Shown in pieces: positions 6,924-13,677 of a stretch of DNA of 18,396 bases (the first letter of the stretch is position 1; each line of letters opens with the position of its first letter). The DNA lies in contig JAYWGJ010000333.1 of assembly GCA_043778315.1 (NCBI GenBank), positions 1 to 18,396 on the forward strand. The letters are read 5' to 3'. The notes under the pieces were generated by a model. It searched no databases. It saw nothing but the letters and a program-made list of their open reading frames with translations, and was not told the origin of the DNA. Source of the stretch: JBEEMU01 sp043778315 (GTDB lineage Bacteria > Bacteroidota > Bacteroidia > Chitinophagales > Saprospiraceae). Made by a program: the position numbers and the translations under genes.

Positions 6924-7060
6924 TTTTTTAGGATTTACGATAGATAAGGTCTGTATTAATTATTATAGACATATTATAAATACATTATAAATAAAAAATA
7001 GCCTTACCCTGATATTAAAATTGAATTGATTTTATACTTATTTGAGCTTCCGCCCCTCTC

Positions 7061-7381
7061 CTACTCGCCGCCTTCGGTTGCGTCAGCCGCGTTGTAAAAG
7101 TCGATAGATTCGCCCGCAGGGAAAGTAACGTAGGCTTTTTTGTACGATGCCGTACCGCCACGAACTACTGCACCGCCACGCATACGCGATTTGGTTTTGC
7201 CAGGTACGATAAGCGTATTTACGCGCTTAGGTTCGATACCGTATTTTGCCTCTATCGCTTTGCCGATTTCAATTTTGTTAGCGGTTTTAGCTACTTTGAA
7301 AACGTAAGTGTTTTCTTTCGTACTCAAAAGCGCTGCTTTTTCCGTAACAATCGGTTTGATTAATATTATGTGCTTTGCCAT
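7061..7381 (-). CDS. rplW: 50S ribosomal protein L23 (uL23)
   Basis: uL23 sits at the tunnel exit and is the docking site for trigger factor and SRP. The protein has 106 residues. The start MAKHIILIKPIVTEKAA and the segment YVFKVAKTANKIEIGKAIEA are family signatures; VNTLIVPGKTKSRMRGG follows. It ends in an acidic stretch (DATEGGE). It lies between rplD and rplB as expected. Confidence 0.97.
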   Translation of the reverse strand: MAKHIILIKPIVTEKAALLSTKENTYVFKVAKTANKIEIGKAIEAKYGIEPKRVNTLIVPGKTKSRMRGGAVVRGGTASYKKAYVTFPAGESIDFYNAADATEGGE

Positions 7382-7454
7382 TTTTATAAAATGTATTATT
7401 ATTAAATGAATACGTTAGATATTTTTTTTGTAAAAATATTACAATAAAATTATC

Positions 7455-8078
7455 CTATTGAAACGTAGTTTCTAATGCGCCGATAGCACCTTCGCTGAGT
7501 ATCAAACAGTTGGAGTTGATTACTTCGTAAACGTTGAAGTTATCTACTGTTGTCATCGCTGCCTTAGGCACGTTGCGGCACGAAAGTACCAATGAAGCGT
7601 TTGGTGTAGCGGTCAAGTGCAACGGTTTTGAACCTGCATTGATTGCCTCCAAGAAACTGATGTAAGCCTTAGTTTTAGGCGTTGCCATCGAGAAGTCTTC
7701 TACTACTATCACTTGTCCCATTGTCATTTTCGCTGCTAATGCAGAGCGACGTGCCAATGATTTTACTTTTTTGTTCAATTTGATAGTGTATTTGCGCGGA
7801 CGCGGACCGAATGCACGAGCGCCACCCGAAATGGTAGGGCTGTTAATATCGCCCGCACGCGCACCACCTGTACCTTTTTGTTTTTTAATTTTACGCGTAG
7901 AACCTGACATTTCAGAACGTTCTTTCGCTTTGTGCGTACCCTGACGTTGGTGCGCCAAGTACTGCTTTACTGCAAGGTGCAAAACTGGCTCGTTTGGCTC
8001 TATGCCAAAAATACCTTCGGGCAATGTGACGCTACGACCCGTGTTTTCACCTTTACTATTTAAAACTGCGACTGTCAT
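7455..8078 (-). CDS. rplD: 50S ribosomal protein L4 (uL4)
   Basis: uL4 binds 23S rRNA and reaches into the exit tunnel; in E. coli it also represses the S10 operon. The start chosen is the ATG at 8076-8078 (MTVAVLNSKGENTGRSV), giving 207 residues. The frame is open for 20 more codons upstream, but that hydrophobic lead is unlike L4. The tunnel loop is seen in STRKIKKQKGTGGARAGD, followed by SGGARAFGPRPRKYTIKL. Neighbours are rplC (87-bp spacer) and rplW (73-bp spacer). Confidence 0.97.
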   Translation of the reverse strand: MTVAVLNSKGENTGRSVTLPEGIFGIEPNEPVLHLAVKQYLAHQRQGTHKAKERSEMSGSTRKIKKQKGTGGARAGDINSPTISGGARAFGPRPRKYTIKLNKKVKSLARRSALAAKMTMGQVIVVEDFSMATPKTKAYISFLEAINAGSKPLHLTATPNASLVLSCRNVPKAAMTTVDNFNVYEVINSNCLILSEGAIGALETTFQ

Positions 8079-8165
8079 TATTATTATTTTTTTGATATGG
8101 TTATTTAGAAAAAGACAATTCGGATACAGAATATCCAAAAAATTCCGTTTAGGAACAATAAAAAA

Positions 8166-8792
8166 CTATGGTTTTTCGATGATAACGATAGAGTTTGTGT
8201 GACCTGGAATTGCTCCTTTTACCAATAATATATTTTTTTCTGGAAATACGCGAACCACCAAAAGGTTGCGGGTTTTTACTTGACGATTACCGTCTTGTCC
8301 ACCCATGCGCATACCTTTGAATACGCGGCTCGGGTACGATGATGCACCGATTGAACCTGGTGCGCGAAGGCGGTTATGCTGACCGTGTGTAGCTTGACCG
8401 ACACCTGCGAAGCCGTGACGCTTTACTACACCCTGAAAACCTTTACCGCGTGAAGTACCAATAGCGTTGATTTTGTCGCCCTCTTGGAAAATTTCTTCTA
8501 CGCGAATCTCCTCCCCTTCCGCTTTGCCGAGTACGTTGAAGTTGCGAAACTCCATTACTTTGCGCTTAGGTGTAGTGCCTGATTTGGCAAAGTGACCTTG
8601 CAATGGTTTTGGTGTGTTTTTTGGTTTGCGCTCGCCGTATCCGATTTGGAGGGCGTTGTAACCATCTGTTGTTGTTGTTTTTACTTGGGTAACAACATTG
8701 GGCGTAAGCTCGATAACCGTTACAGCAATATTATTGCCGCTTTTGTCATAAATGCTCGTCATCCCTATTTTTTTACCGATTAGACCTTTCAT
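8166..8792 (-). CDS. rplC: 50S ribosomal protein L3 (uL3)
   Basis: uL3 is an early assembly protein of the large subunit with a loop near the peptidyl-transferase centre. The protein has 208 residues, standard length. It begins MKGLIGKKIGMTSIYDKSG. The signature GQATHGQHNRLRAPGSIGAS lies near residues 130-150, including the glutamine region methylated in E. coli L3. No Shine-Dalgarno motif precedes the ATG at 8790-8792. Upstream is a 198-bp spacer holding repeat-A copy 2. Confidence 0.97.
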   Translation of the reverse strand: MKGLIGKKIGMTSIYDKSGNNIAVTVIELTPNVVTQVKTTTTDGYNALQIGYGERKPKNTPKPLQGHFAKSGTTPKRKVMEFRNFNVLGKAEGEEIRVEEIFQEGDKINAIGTSRGKGFQGVVKRHGFAGVGQATHGQHNRLRAPGSIGASSYPSRVFKGMRMGGQDGNRQVKTRNLLVVRVFPEKNILLVKGAIPGHTNSIVIIEKP

Positions 8793-8867
8793 GGTATAAT
8801 TAAGAAATTTACGTTAATGTGATACAAATAAAACGGACAGATTGTCCACTTTACCTATTTTTCTTTT

Positions 8868-8987
8868 AGCTGAAATAAATTAATTATGCTTGTATATCTT
8901 CACTCCAAAAATAGGTTAAAATCTTCGCTACGCTGCGTTTTAACTATTTTTTATCGTTCCCGATAAGCATTATTAATTTAAAACATA
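8868..8987 (+). repeat. Repeat family A, copy 2 (double-stem palindrome)
   Basis: This ~120-bp element fills much of the rpsJ-rplC spacer and is inverted relative to copy 1 at 3100-3218. The outer arms AAATTAATTATGCTT (8877-8891) and AAGCATTATTAATTT (8965-8979) are complementary at 14 of 15 positions. The inner arms (8907-8921 and 8938-8952) pair with one bulged G. The loop contains CTTCGCTACGCTGCG. The box CGTTCCCGATAA (8955-8966) and flanks AGCTGAAAT and AAAACATA are shared with copy 1. There is no coding potential. Confidence 0.8.
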
Positions 8988-8990
8988 GAT

Positions 8991-9302
8991 TTACTGCGTT
9001 ACTTTGAGTTGAATATCTACGCCGCTTGGCATTTCTAATTTTGAAAGTGCATCTACCGTTTTTTCGTTGGCAGAATAGATTTCAATTAGACGCTTGTGCG
9101 TAGTATATTGAAATTGCTCCCGTGCTTTTTTGTTTACATGGGGCGAGCGCAGTACCGTAAAAATCTTTTTTTCGGTAGGCAGCGGAATCGGACCTACAAC
9201 GGCTGCGCCGCTGCTCTTTACAGTCTTAACGATTTTCTCGGTTGATTTGTCCACTAAGCTGTGGTCATACGAACGGAGTTTGATTGTGATTTTCTGATTC
9301 AT
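8991..9302 (-). CDS. rpsJ: 30S ribosomal protein S10 (uS10)
   Basis: uS10 is a head protein of the small subunit and, as NusE, a transcription antitermination factor. The start is the ATG at 9300-9302, giving 103 residues beginning MNQKITIKLRSYDHSLVDKS. An open frame extends upstream but crosses the terminator-like hairpin and is not S10-like. GPIPLPTEKKIFTVLRSPHV and SREQF-like KKAREQFQYTTHKR are the family signatures. It is the first gene of the S10 cluster. The hairpin about 56 bp upstream probably separates it from fusA. Confidence 0.97.
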   Translation of the reverse strand: MNQKITIKLRSYDHSLVDKSTEKIVKTVKSSGAAVVGPIPLPTEKKIFTVLRSPHVNKKAREQFQYTTHKRLIEIYSANEKTVDALSKLEMPSGVDIQLKVTQ

Positions 9303-9359
9303 TACCTGAATATGACTTGTTAAAATTATTAATAAATTGTATTTGACTATTAGACACAC

Positions 9360-9378
9360 AAAAAGCCCTTGTAAGGGC
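9360..9378 (-). terminator. Rho-independent terminator-like hairpin between fusA and rpsJ
   Basis: On the minus strand, GCCCTTACAAGGGC folds as a 5-bp GC-rich stem with a 4-nt loop and is followed at once by TTTTTGTGTG. This fits an intrinsic terminator for the str transcript or an attenuator in the S10 leader. The stem is short, so read-through is plausible. It lies 57-76 bp upstream of the rpsJ start. Confidence 0.6.
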
Positions 9379-9504
9379 ATTGTTTATATAACTAAGAAAC
9401 TTGCTTTTTTATAAAAAGTAGTCTTTCGTAGTACAATCAATTTATTGTAGTAATATTATAATATAATAAAAAACTACTAAACTGAAATTATAAGAAACAA
9501 TGAT

Positions 9505-9541
9505 AGACCGTTGGTAGAGCGCGTTCGCCCACCAACGGTCT
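9505..9541. other. Perfect 11-bp hairpin directly after fusA
   Basis: AGACCGTTGGT (9505-9515) and ACCAACGGTCT (9531-9541) form a perfect 11-bp inverted repeat around a 15-nt loop, starting 8 bases beyond the fusA stop on the minus strand. It extends by two more pairs if a wobble is allowed. No T-run follows on either strand. It may protect or end the 3' side of the str mRNA, act as a processing site, or assist termination with the hairpin at 9360-9378. Confidence 0.6.
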
Positions 9542-9549
9542 GTATTTCA

Positions 9550-11676
9550 TTAGGCGTTGCCTTTTGCTTTTGCAATAATATCTTCTGATATGCTTTTTGG
9601 TGCTTGCGCGAAATGCGAAAACTCCATTGAAGACGATGCACGTCCTTGCGTGATAGTACGCAAATCGGTTACATAACCAAACATTTCAGACAATGGTACG
9701 TCTGCATTGATAATCAATGCTGTTCCGCGTGCCTCTTGCGCTTTGATAAGCGAGCGACGACGGTTCAAGTCACCAATTACATTACCCATATATTCTTCTG
9801 GGGTGGTCACCGCCAATTTCATAATAGGCTCTAAGATTACTGGACGCGCCTTTGGAGCAGCTTCACGGAAACCATCTTTTGCACAAAGCTCGAACGCTTG
9901 TGGCTTGGAATCCACCGAGTGCATAGAACCGTCATATACGCGCACCTTCATGCTGTCGATATTGTAGCCTGCTAGTACACCGTTGGTCATCATTTCAACA
10001 AAACCTTTGTTTACTGGTCCTTGGTACGAGCGGTCGATAACCCCACCTACGATGTCCCAAACAAACTGAATTTTAGTTTTGCCTGATTTGAAGTCGTCGC
10101 TTTCGAGGAAGTCCTCGTCAGCAGGTCCGATGCTAAATTCCATATCGGCAAACATACCCGAACCACCCGATTGTTTTTTCAATTTCTCACGGTGTGAAAC
10201 GGTTTCGGTCAATGCCTCTTTATAATTTACTTGCGGTGCGCCTTGATTACACTCTACACCAAACTCGCGACGCAAACGGTCGACGATGATTTCTAAGTGT
10301 AACTCGCCCATACCACTGATAACGGTTTGTGCCGTATCGTTGTCGTATTTCACGCGGAATGTAGGGTCTTCCTCTGCCAATTTCGCCAACGCCATAGAGA
10401 GCTTGTCTGCATCTTTTTGGGTTTTCGGCTCTATTGCCAAACCAATTACTGGCTCTGGGAATACCATGCTTTCGAGTACGATTTGTGCATTTTCAGCAGA
10501 AAGCGTATCGCCTGTACGAATATCCTTGAAGCCGACTACGGCTGCGATGTCACCCGCTTCTATGCGAGGCACTTCGTTGCGCTTATTAGCGTGCATTTGG
10601 TAGATACGCGAAATCCGTTCTTTTTTGTCTGAGCGCGTATTTTGCACATACGAGCCACCTTCCAAAAAGCCCGAGTAAACGCGAATAAATGCCAAACGAC
10701 CAACAAAGGGGTCGGTTGCGATTTTGAATGCCAAAGCTGCAAACGGCTCTGTTACAGACGGTTGGCGCGAAATCGGCTCTTCGGTGCGCGGGTCGGTACC
10801 GTTAATCGCTTCTTTATCCATCGGCGACGGCATCAACTCACATACTGCATCGAGCATCGACTGTACACCTTTATTTTTGAACGCTGTACCGCAAAACATA
10901 GGTACAACTTTCATATCAATAACGGCTTGACGCAATGCTTTGTATATTTCTGCTTCTGTGATAGAAGCGGGGTCTTCAAAGAATTTCTCCATGATAGAGT
11001 CATCGTATTCGGCTGCTGCCTCGAGCAATTTCTCACGGTACTCGGCTACGGTATCGATGAGGTCGTCGGGGATTGGAATTTCGCTAAACGTCATACCTTT
11101 GTCCGCTTCGTTCCAAATAATCGCTTTATTAGACACTAAATCCACTACACCACGGAAAGTTTCTTCCGCGCCGATTGGAATTTGCAACGGCAAAGCGTTG
11201 CTACCCAACATCTCTTTAACTTGCTTAACTACGTTCAAGAAATCTGCACCTGAACGGTCCATTTTATTGACGAAGCCTAAGCGAGGCACTTTATAGTTAT
11301 CTGCCAAACGCCAGTTTGTTTCCGACTGCGGCTGAACGCCACCTACGGCACAAAACAAGAACACCAAACCATCTAATACGCGGAGCGAGCGATTTACCTC
11401 AACGGTAAAATCAACGTGTCCAGGTGTGTCGATAATATTTACGGTGTATTCGTTATTTTGGTAGTTCCAGTGGGTCAAAGTGGCCGCCGACGTGATAGTG
11501 ATACCACGCTCTTGCTCTTGCTCCATCCAGTCCATCGTAGCAGCACCTTCGTGTACCTCACCGATTTTGTGCGTGATACCTGTATAGTACAGGATACGCT
11601 CGGTAGTCGTGGTTTTACCAGCGTCAATGTGCGCTGCGATGCCTATGTTGCGGGTGTATCTTAGATCCCTTGCCAT
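9550..11676 (-). CDS. fusA: Translation elongation factor G
   Basis: EF-G is the GTPase that drives translocation of tRNA and mRNA and, with ribosome recycling factor, splits ribosomes. The start is the ATG at 11674-11676, giving 708 residues beginning MARDLRYTRNIGIAAHIDAG; 32 further open codons upstream are Lys/Asn/Tyr-rich and rejected. The G-domain motifs are intact: AHIDAGKT (15-22), RGITIT (57-62), DTPGH (83-87) and NKMD (137-140). Domain IV and V features follow (YEVSM-like segments, GYVTDLRTITQGRASSSMEF near the C terminus). It lies between rpsG and rpsJ with no tuf gene after it, the usual arrangement in Bacteroidota. Confidence 0.98.
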   Translation of the reverse strand: MARDLRYTRNIGIAAHIDAGKTTTTERILYYTGITHKIGEVHEGAATMDWMEQEQERGITITSAATLTHWNYQNNEYTVNIIDTPGHVDFTVEVNRSLRVLDGLVFLFCAVGGVQPQSETNWRLADNYKVPRLGFVNKMDRSGADFLNVVKQVKEMLGSNALPLQIPIGAEETFRGVVDLVSNKAIIWNEADKGMTFSEIPIPDDLIDTVAEYREKLLEAAAEYDDSIMEKFFEDPASITEAEIYKALRQAVIDMKVVPMFCGTAFKNKGVQSMLDAVCELMPSPMDKEAINGTDPRTEEPISRQPSVTEPFAALAFKIATDPFVGRLAFIRVYSGFLEGGSYVQNTRSDKKERISRIYQMHANKRNEVPRIEAGDIAAVVGFKDIRTGDTLSAENAQIVLESMVFPEPVIGLAIEPKTQKDADKLSMALAKLAEEDPTFRVKYDNDTAQTVISGMGELHLEIIVDRLRREFGVECNQGAPQVNYKEALTETVSHREKLKKQSGGSGMFADMEFSIGPADEDFLESDDFKSGKTKIQFVWDIVGGVIDRSYQGPVNKGFVEMMTNGVLAGYNIDSMKVRVYDGSMHSVDSKPQAFELCAKDGFREAAPKARPVILEPIMKLAVTTPEEYMGNVIGDLNRRRSLIKAQEARGTALIINADVPLSEMFGYVTDLRTITQGRASSSMEFSHFAQAPKSISEDIIAKAKGNA

Positions 11677-11802
11677 TATAATTGAAATTATATTGCTATA
11701 TGCTTGCGCACGATTTATTTGTTTTTTTGAATTATTCGTATCATAATTACAATGTTTATAGTAATAAAACAATACTATACGAATATATAATTAGCCTATA
11801 GA

Positions 11803-12273
11803 CTAAGCGCGGAAGTGAGCAAACGCACGGTTCGCCTCTGCCATTTTGTGCGTATCTTCTTTACGTTTGACGGCTGCACCTTCATTTTTGGCTGCTGCCA
11901 TGATTTCTTGCGCCAATTTGCTTGCCATACCTTTACCGCTACGTTTGCGAGCGTATTGTATCATCCAGCGAATACCCATGAATATTTTTCTATCCAAAGG
12001 AATTTCGGTAGGAATTTGGAAAGTAGCACCACCGATACGGCGCGAGCGTACTTCTATTTGTGGCGTACAGTTTTGTAGGGCGCGTTTCCAAGTTTCGTGA
12101 CCGTTTTTTTCGTCGGTACGCTCAGTAACGATATCTACTGCATCGTAAAATATAGCGAAGGCGGTAGATTTTTTACCGTCCCACATCAAGTTGTTTACAA
12201 AACGGGTAACTAACGCATCGTTGAAACGTGGGTCAGCTAGAATAGTTCTTTTTTTCGGTTTATGCTTTCTCAT
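11803..12273 (-). CDS. rpsG: 30S ribosomal protein S7 (uS7)
   Basis: uS7 is the primary assembly protein of the small-subunit head and contacts E-site tRNA; in E. coli it represses the str operon by binding the rpsL-rpsG spacer. The protein has 156 residues, standard length. The signature DPRFNDALVTRFVNNLMWDG runs from residue 14, and RRIGGATFQIPTEI and RWMIQYARKRSGKGMASKL follow. It ends EANRAFAHFRA. The spacer to rpsL is 168 bp and can form paired stems; the spacer to fusA is 126 bp and A/T-rich. Confidence 0.98.
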   Translation of the reverse strand: MRKHKPKKRTILADPRFNDALVTRFVNNLMWDGKKSTAFAIFYDAVDIVTERTDEKNGHETWKRALQNCTPQIEVRSRRIGGATFQIPTEIPLDRKIFMGIRWMIQYARKRSGKGMASKLAQEIMAAAKNEGAAVKRKEDTHKMAEANRAFAHFRA

Positions 12274-12303
12274 TACGGAGATGATTTTTTTGATTATAAG
12301 ATC

Positions 12304-12374
12304 ATTGTAGTCCTATTGACGTGGTCGCCTAATATCATTCGGCTCTGTTCACCACAGATTGCCTACTCTACAAT
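12304..12374. promoter_or_regulatory. Possible structured leader between rpsL and rpsG
   Basis: Nested complementary segments occur in this spacer: ATTGTAG (12304-12310) with CTACAAT (12368-12374), GTGGT (12321-12325) with ACCAC (12351-12355), and GCC (12327-12329) with GGC (12341-12343). The location matches the E. coli site where S7 binds to control its own synthesis. The pairing is modest and the control function is inferred from position only. Confidence 0.3.
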
Positions 12375-12441
12375 ATGGTTTATTTTTGTATTTTGGTGTT
12401 TGAAAACACAACTATTTATACATTACATATAATTAGTTATG

Positions 12442-12843
12442 TTACTTCTTTTTACCTTTAACTGGTGCAGCCGCTACTTTTTTCTTCGTTCCGTATTTAG
12501 AACGAGATTTTTTACGGTTGTTTACCCCTGCTGTATCTAACGCACCGCGAACGATGGTATAACGTACACCTGGTAAATCTTTGATTTTACCACCGCGCAC
12601 TAATACGATAGAGTGTTCTTGGAGGTTGTGACCTTCACCTGGAATGTAGCAAATCACCTCTATACCTGTAGTAAGGCGCACCTTAGCTACTTTACGCATA
12701 GCGGAGTTTGGTTTTTTCGGTGTAGTAGTATATACACGGGTGCATACACCTCTACGTTGCGGGCAAGCCTTTAAGGCACGGGTCTTGCTTTTTTCCTCTA
12801 TTTGTGCGCGACCGTGGCGCACTAATTGATTAACTGTAGGCAT
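12442..12843 (-). CDS. rpsL: 30S ribosomal protein S12 (uS12)
   Basis: uS12 lies at the decoding centre and affects translational accuracy. The protein has 133 residues, beginning MPTVNQLVRHGRAQIEEKSK, with TPKKPNSAMRKVAKVRL from residue 41 and KDLPGVRYTIVRGALD from residue 88. The lysines where streptomycin-resistance changes occur in E. coli (in PKKPNS and KDLPG) are unchanged, as is the aspartate of KDLPG that is methylthiolated in E. coli. A Lys/Ala-rich tail of about 12 residues extends the C terminus. It is the first gene of the str cluster; a -7-like box lies about 125 bp upstream. Confidence 0.98.
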   Translation of the reverse strand: MPTVNQLVRHGRAQIEEKSKTRALKACPQRRGVCTRVYTTTPKKPNSAMRKVAKVRLTTGIEVICYIPGEGHNLQEHSIVLVRGGKIKDLPGVRYTIVRGALDTAGVNNRKKSRSKYGTKKKVAAAPVKGKKK

Positions 12844-12966
12844 GAAAAAATATTTCTGTTACTAATTATACTATAATTTATTGCAAATATGGAATAACAA
12901 AAGTTTGTGCATCAGCGTTTTATACATTGTAATAACAAAACAACACATCCCTTTCCTATTTGGTCT

Positions 12967-12975
12967 GCAAAGGTA
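12967..12975 (-). promoter_or_regulatory. Candidate -7 promoter box of the str operon
   Basis: The minus strand reads TACCTTTGC, a full match to the Bacteroidota -7 consensus TAnnTTTG, about 125 bp upstream of the rpsL start. The expected transcript would begin a few bases downstream and have a leader of roughly 115 nt. No clear TTTG -33 box is seen at the usual spacing; the sequence there is A/T-rich. An almost identical box occurs upstream of rplP. Confidence 0.55.
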
Positions 12976-13153
12976 CGAAATAGGTTTTAATTTTTATACT
13001 TATTTTTGAAAATTTATTTAAAAAAGATTTTTTGAGCGTGGATTTGATTGGGTAAAAACTGGCGGTTTGGTAAATATGAAATAAATTCGTCTCATCTTTA
13101 GAGGTAGAAAGCCACTATTTTTGAATTATCAAATACAAAAAATTCAAGACTAC

Positions 13154-13420
13154 AGGAACGCGTCCAAAATAAGTTACTGTATTCTGACTTGTATTTCGAG
13201 CCAAAACTGCGTTATATTTGCTTCGCCAGTTCGCTTCGCTCGGGTTTCGTTACGATGCACAGCAACACTTCGCGCGTTCATTTCGTAATGCGATTTAATA
13301 TCGCTTTTGCTTGTTCAGCCTCAAATTTGACTTGTTTTGACTCAGCACGAGCAACGCGAACTGGCAAAATAAATTCTGTATCACAATAATTCAATACCTT
13401 ATTTTCTCTCCATTCCTAAT
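13154..13420 (+). repeat. Repeat family B, copy 2 (expanded)
   Basis: This is the sister of the element at 1277-1438, in opposite orientation. Both copies start AGGAACGCGTCCAAAATAAG and end with a tail in which TTCAATACCTTATTTTCTC is followed by a CATTCC-type terminus and TAAT. This copy is about 100 bp longer in the middle. The extra part carries a perfect 10-bp inverted repeat, GCCAGTTCGC (13225-13234) and GCGAACTGGC (13356-13365). Shared internal blocks such as CCAAAACTGCGTTA and CGATGCAC show the two have one origin. No transposase gene is present. Confidence 0.8.
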
Positions 13421-13589
13421 GTGAAATCTTTGCTTCGCCGATTTTACTGTACAAGGGCGTTTCACGAAGCAACTTGCTACGCACATTTATTTTAAAATTG
13501 CGCTTTACGGATAACTGTTTTCATTTAGCGACATTTACTTATATGTGTGTTTAATTTACAATCGTTACAAATAATAAAAATAAATATCG

Positions 13590-13598
13590 TATTTTTGC
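13590..13598 (+). promoter_or_regulatory. Candidate -7 promoter box for the DUF4271-hemD pair
   Basis: TATTTTTGC fits the Bacteroidota -7 consensus TAnnTTTG and lies 80 bp upstream of the ATG at 13678. It would give a leader of about 70 nt. The -33 region is A/T-rich with no clear TTTG. It is the only such box seen in the intergenic region on this strand. Confidence 0.5.
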
Positions 13599-13677
13599 AT
13601 TTCATAAGCTAAACAAAATTATTAGTAGCTCTTATCTACACTCAATTTTGAACATTTTCTCAATAGAAATAAAATTT

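Larger units (their letters stand above)
12844..13677. other. Gene-free divergent promoter region
   Basis: This ~830-bp stretch separates leftward rpsL from the rightward DUF4271 gene. It contains the candidate str promoter box (12967-12975), repeat-B copy 2 (13154-13420), and the candidate promoter box for the rightward pair (13590-13598). It also contains an 8-bp inverted repeat TTGCTTCG/CGAAGCAA shortly after the repeat (about 13430-13475) and a small hairpin TTGAATT/AATTCAA just before it. A 66-codon open frame inside the repeat is not credible as a gene. The rest is A/T-rich with no recognised feature. Confidence 0.7.

Noticed and set aside
9303..9549. tuf gene missing between fusA and rpsJ as an odd deletion
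   Set aside because: Absence of tuf at this position is normal in Bacteroidota, so this is not a finding.
10642..11139. 165-codon open frame on the plus strand opposite fusA
   Set aside because: It is antisense to a well-conserved part of EF-G; long shadow frames are expected there and the product resembles nothing.
13189..13389. Open frame of 66 codons on the plus strand within repeat-B copy 2
   Set aside because: It lies wholly inside a non-coding palindromic repeat, the sister copy does not keep the frame, and the protein has no recognisable features.
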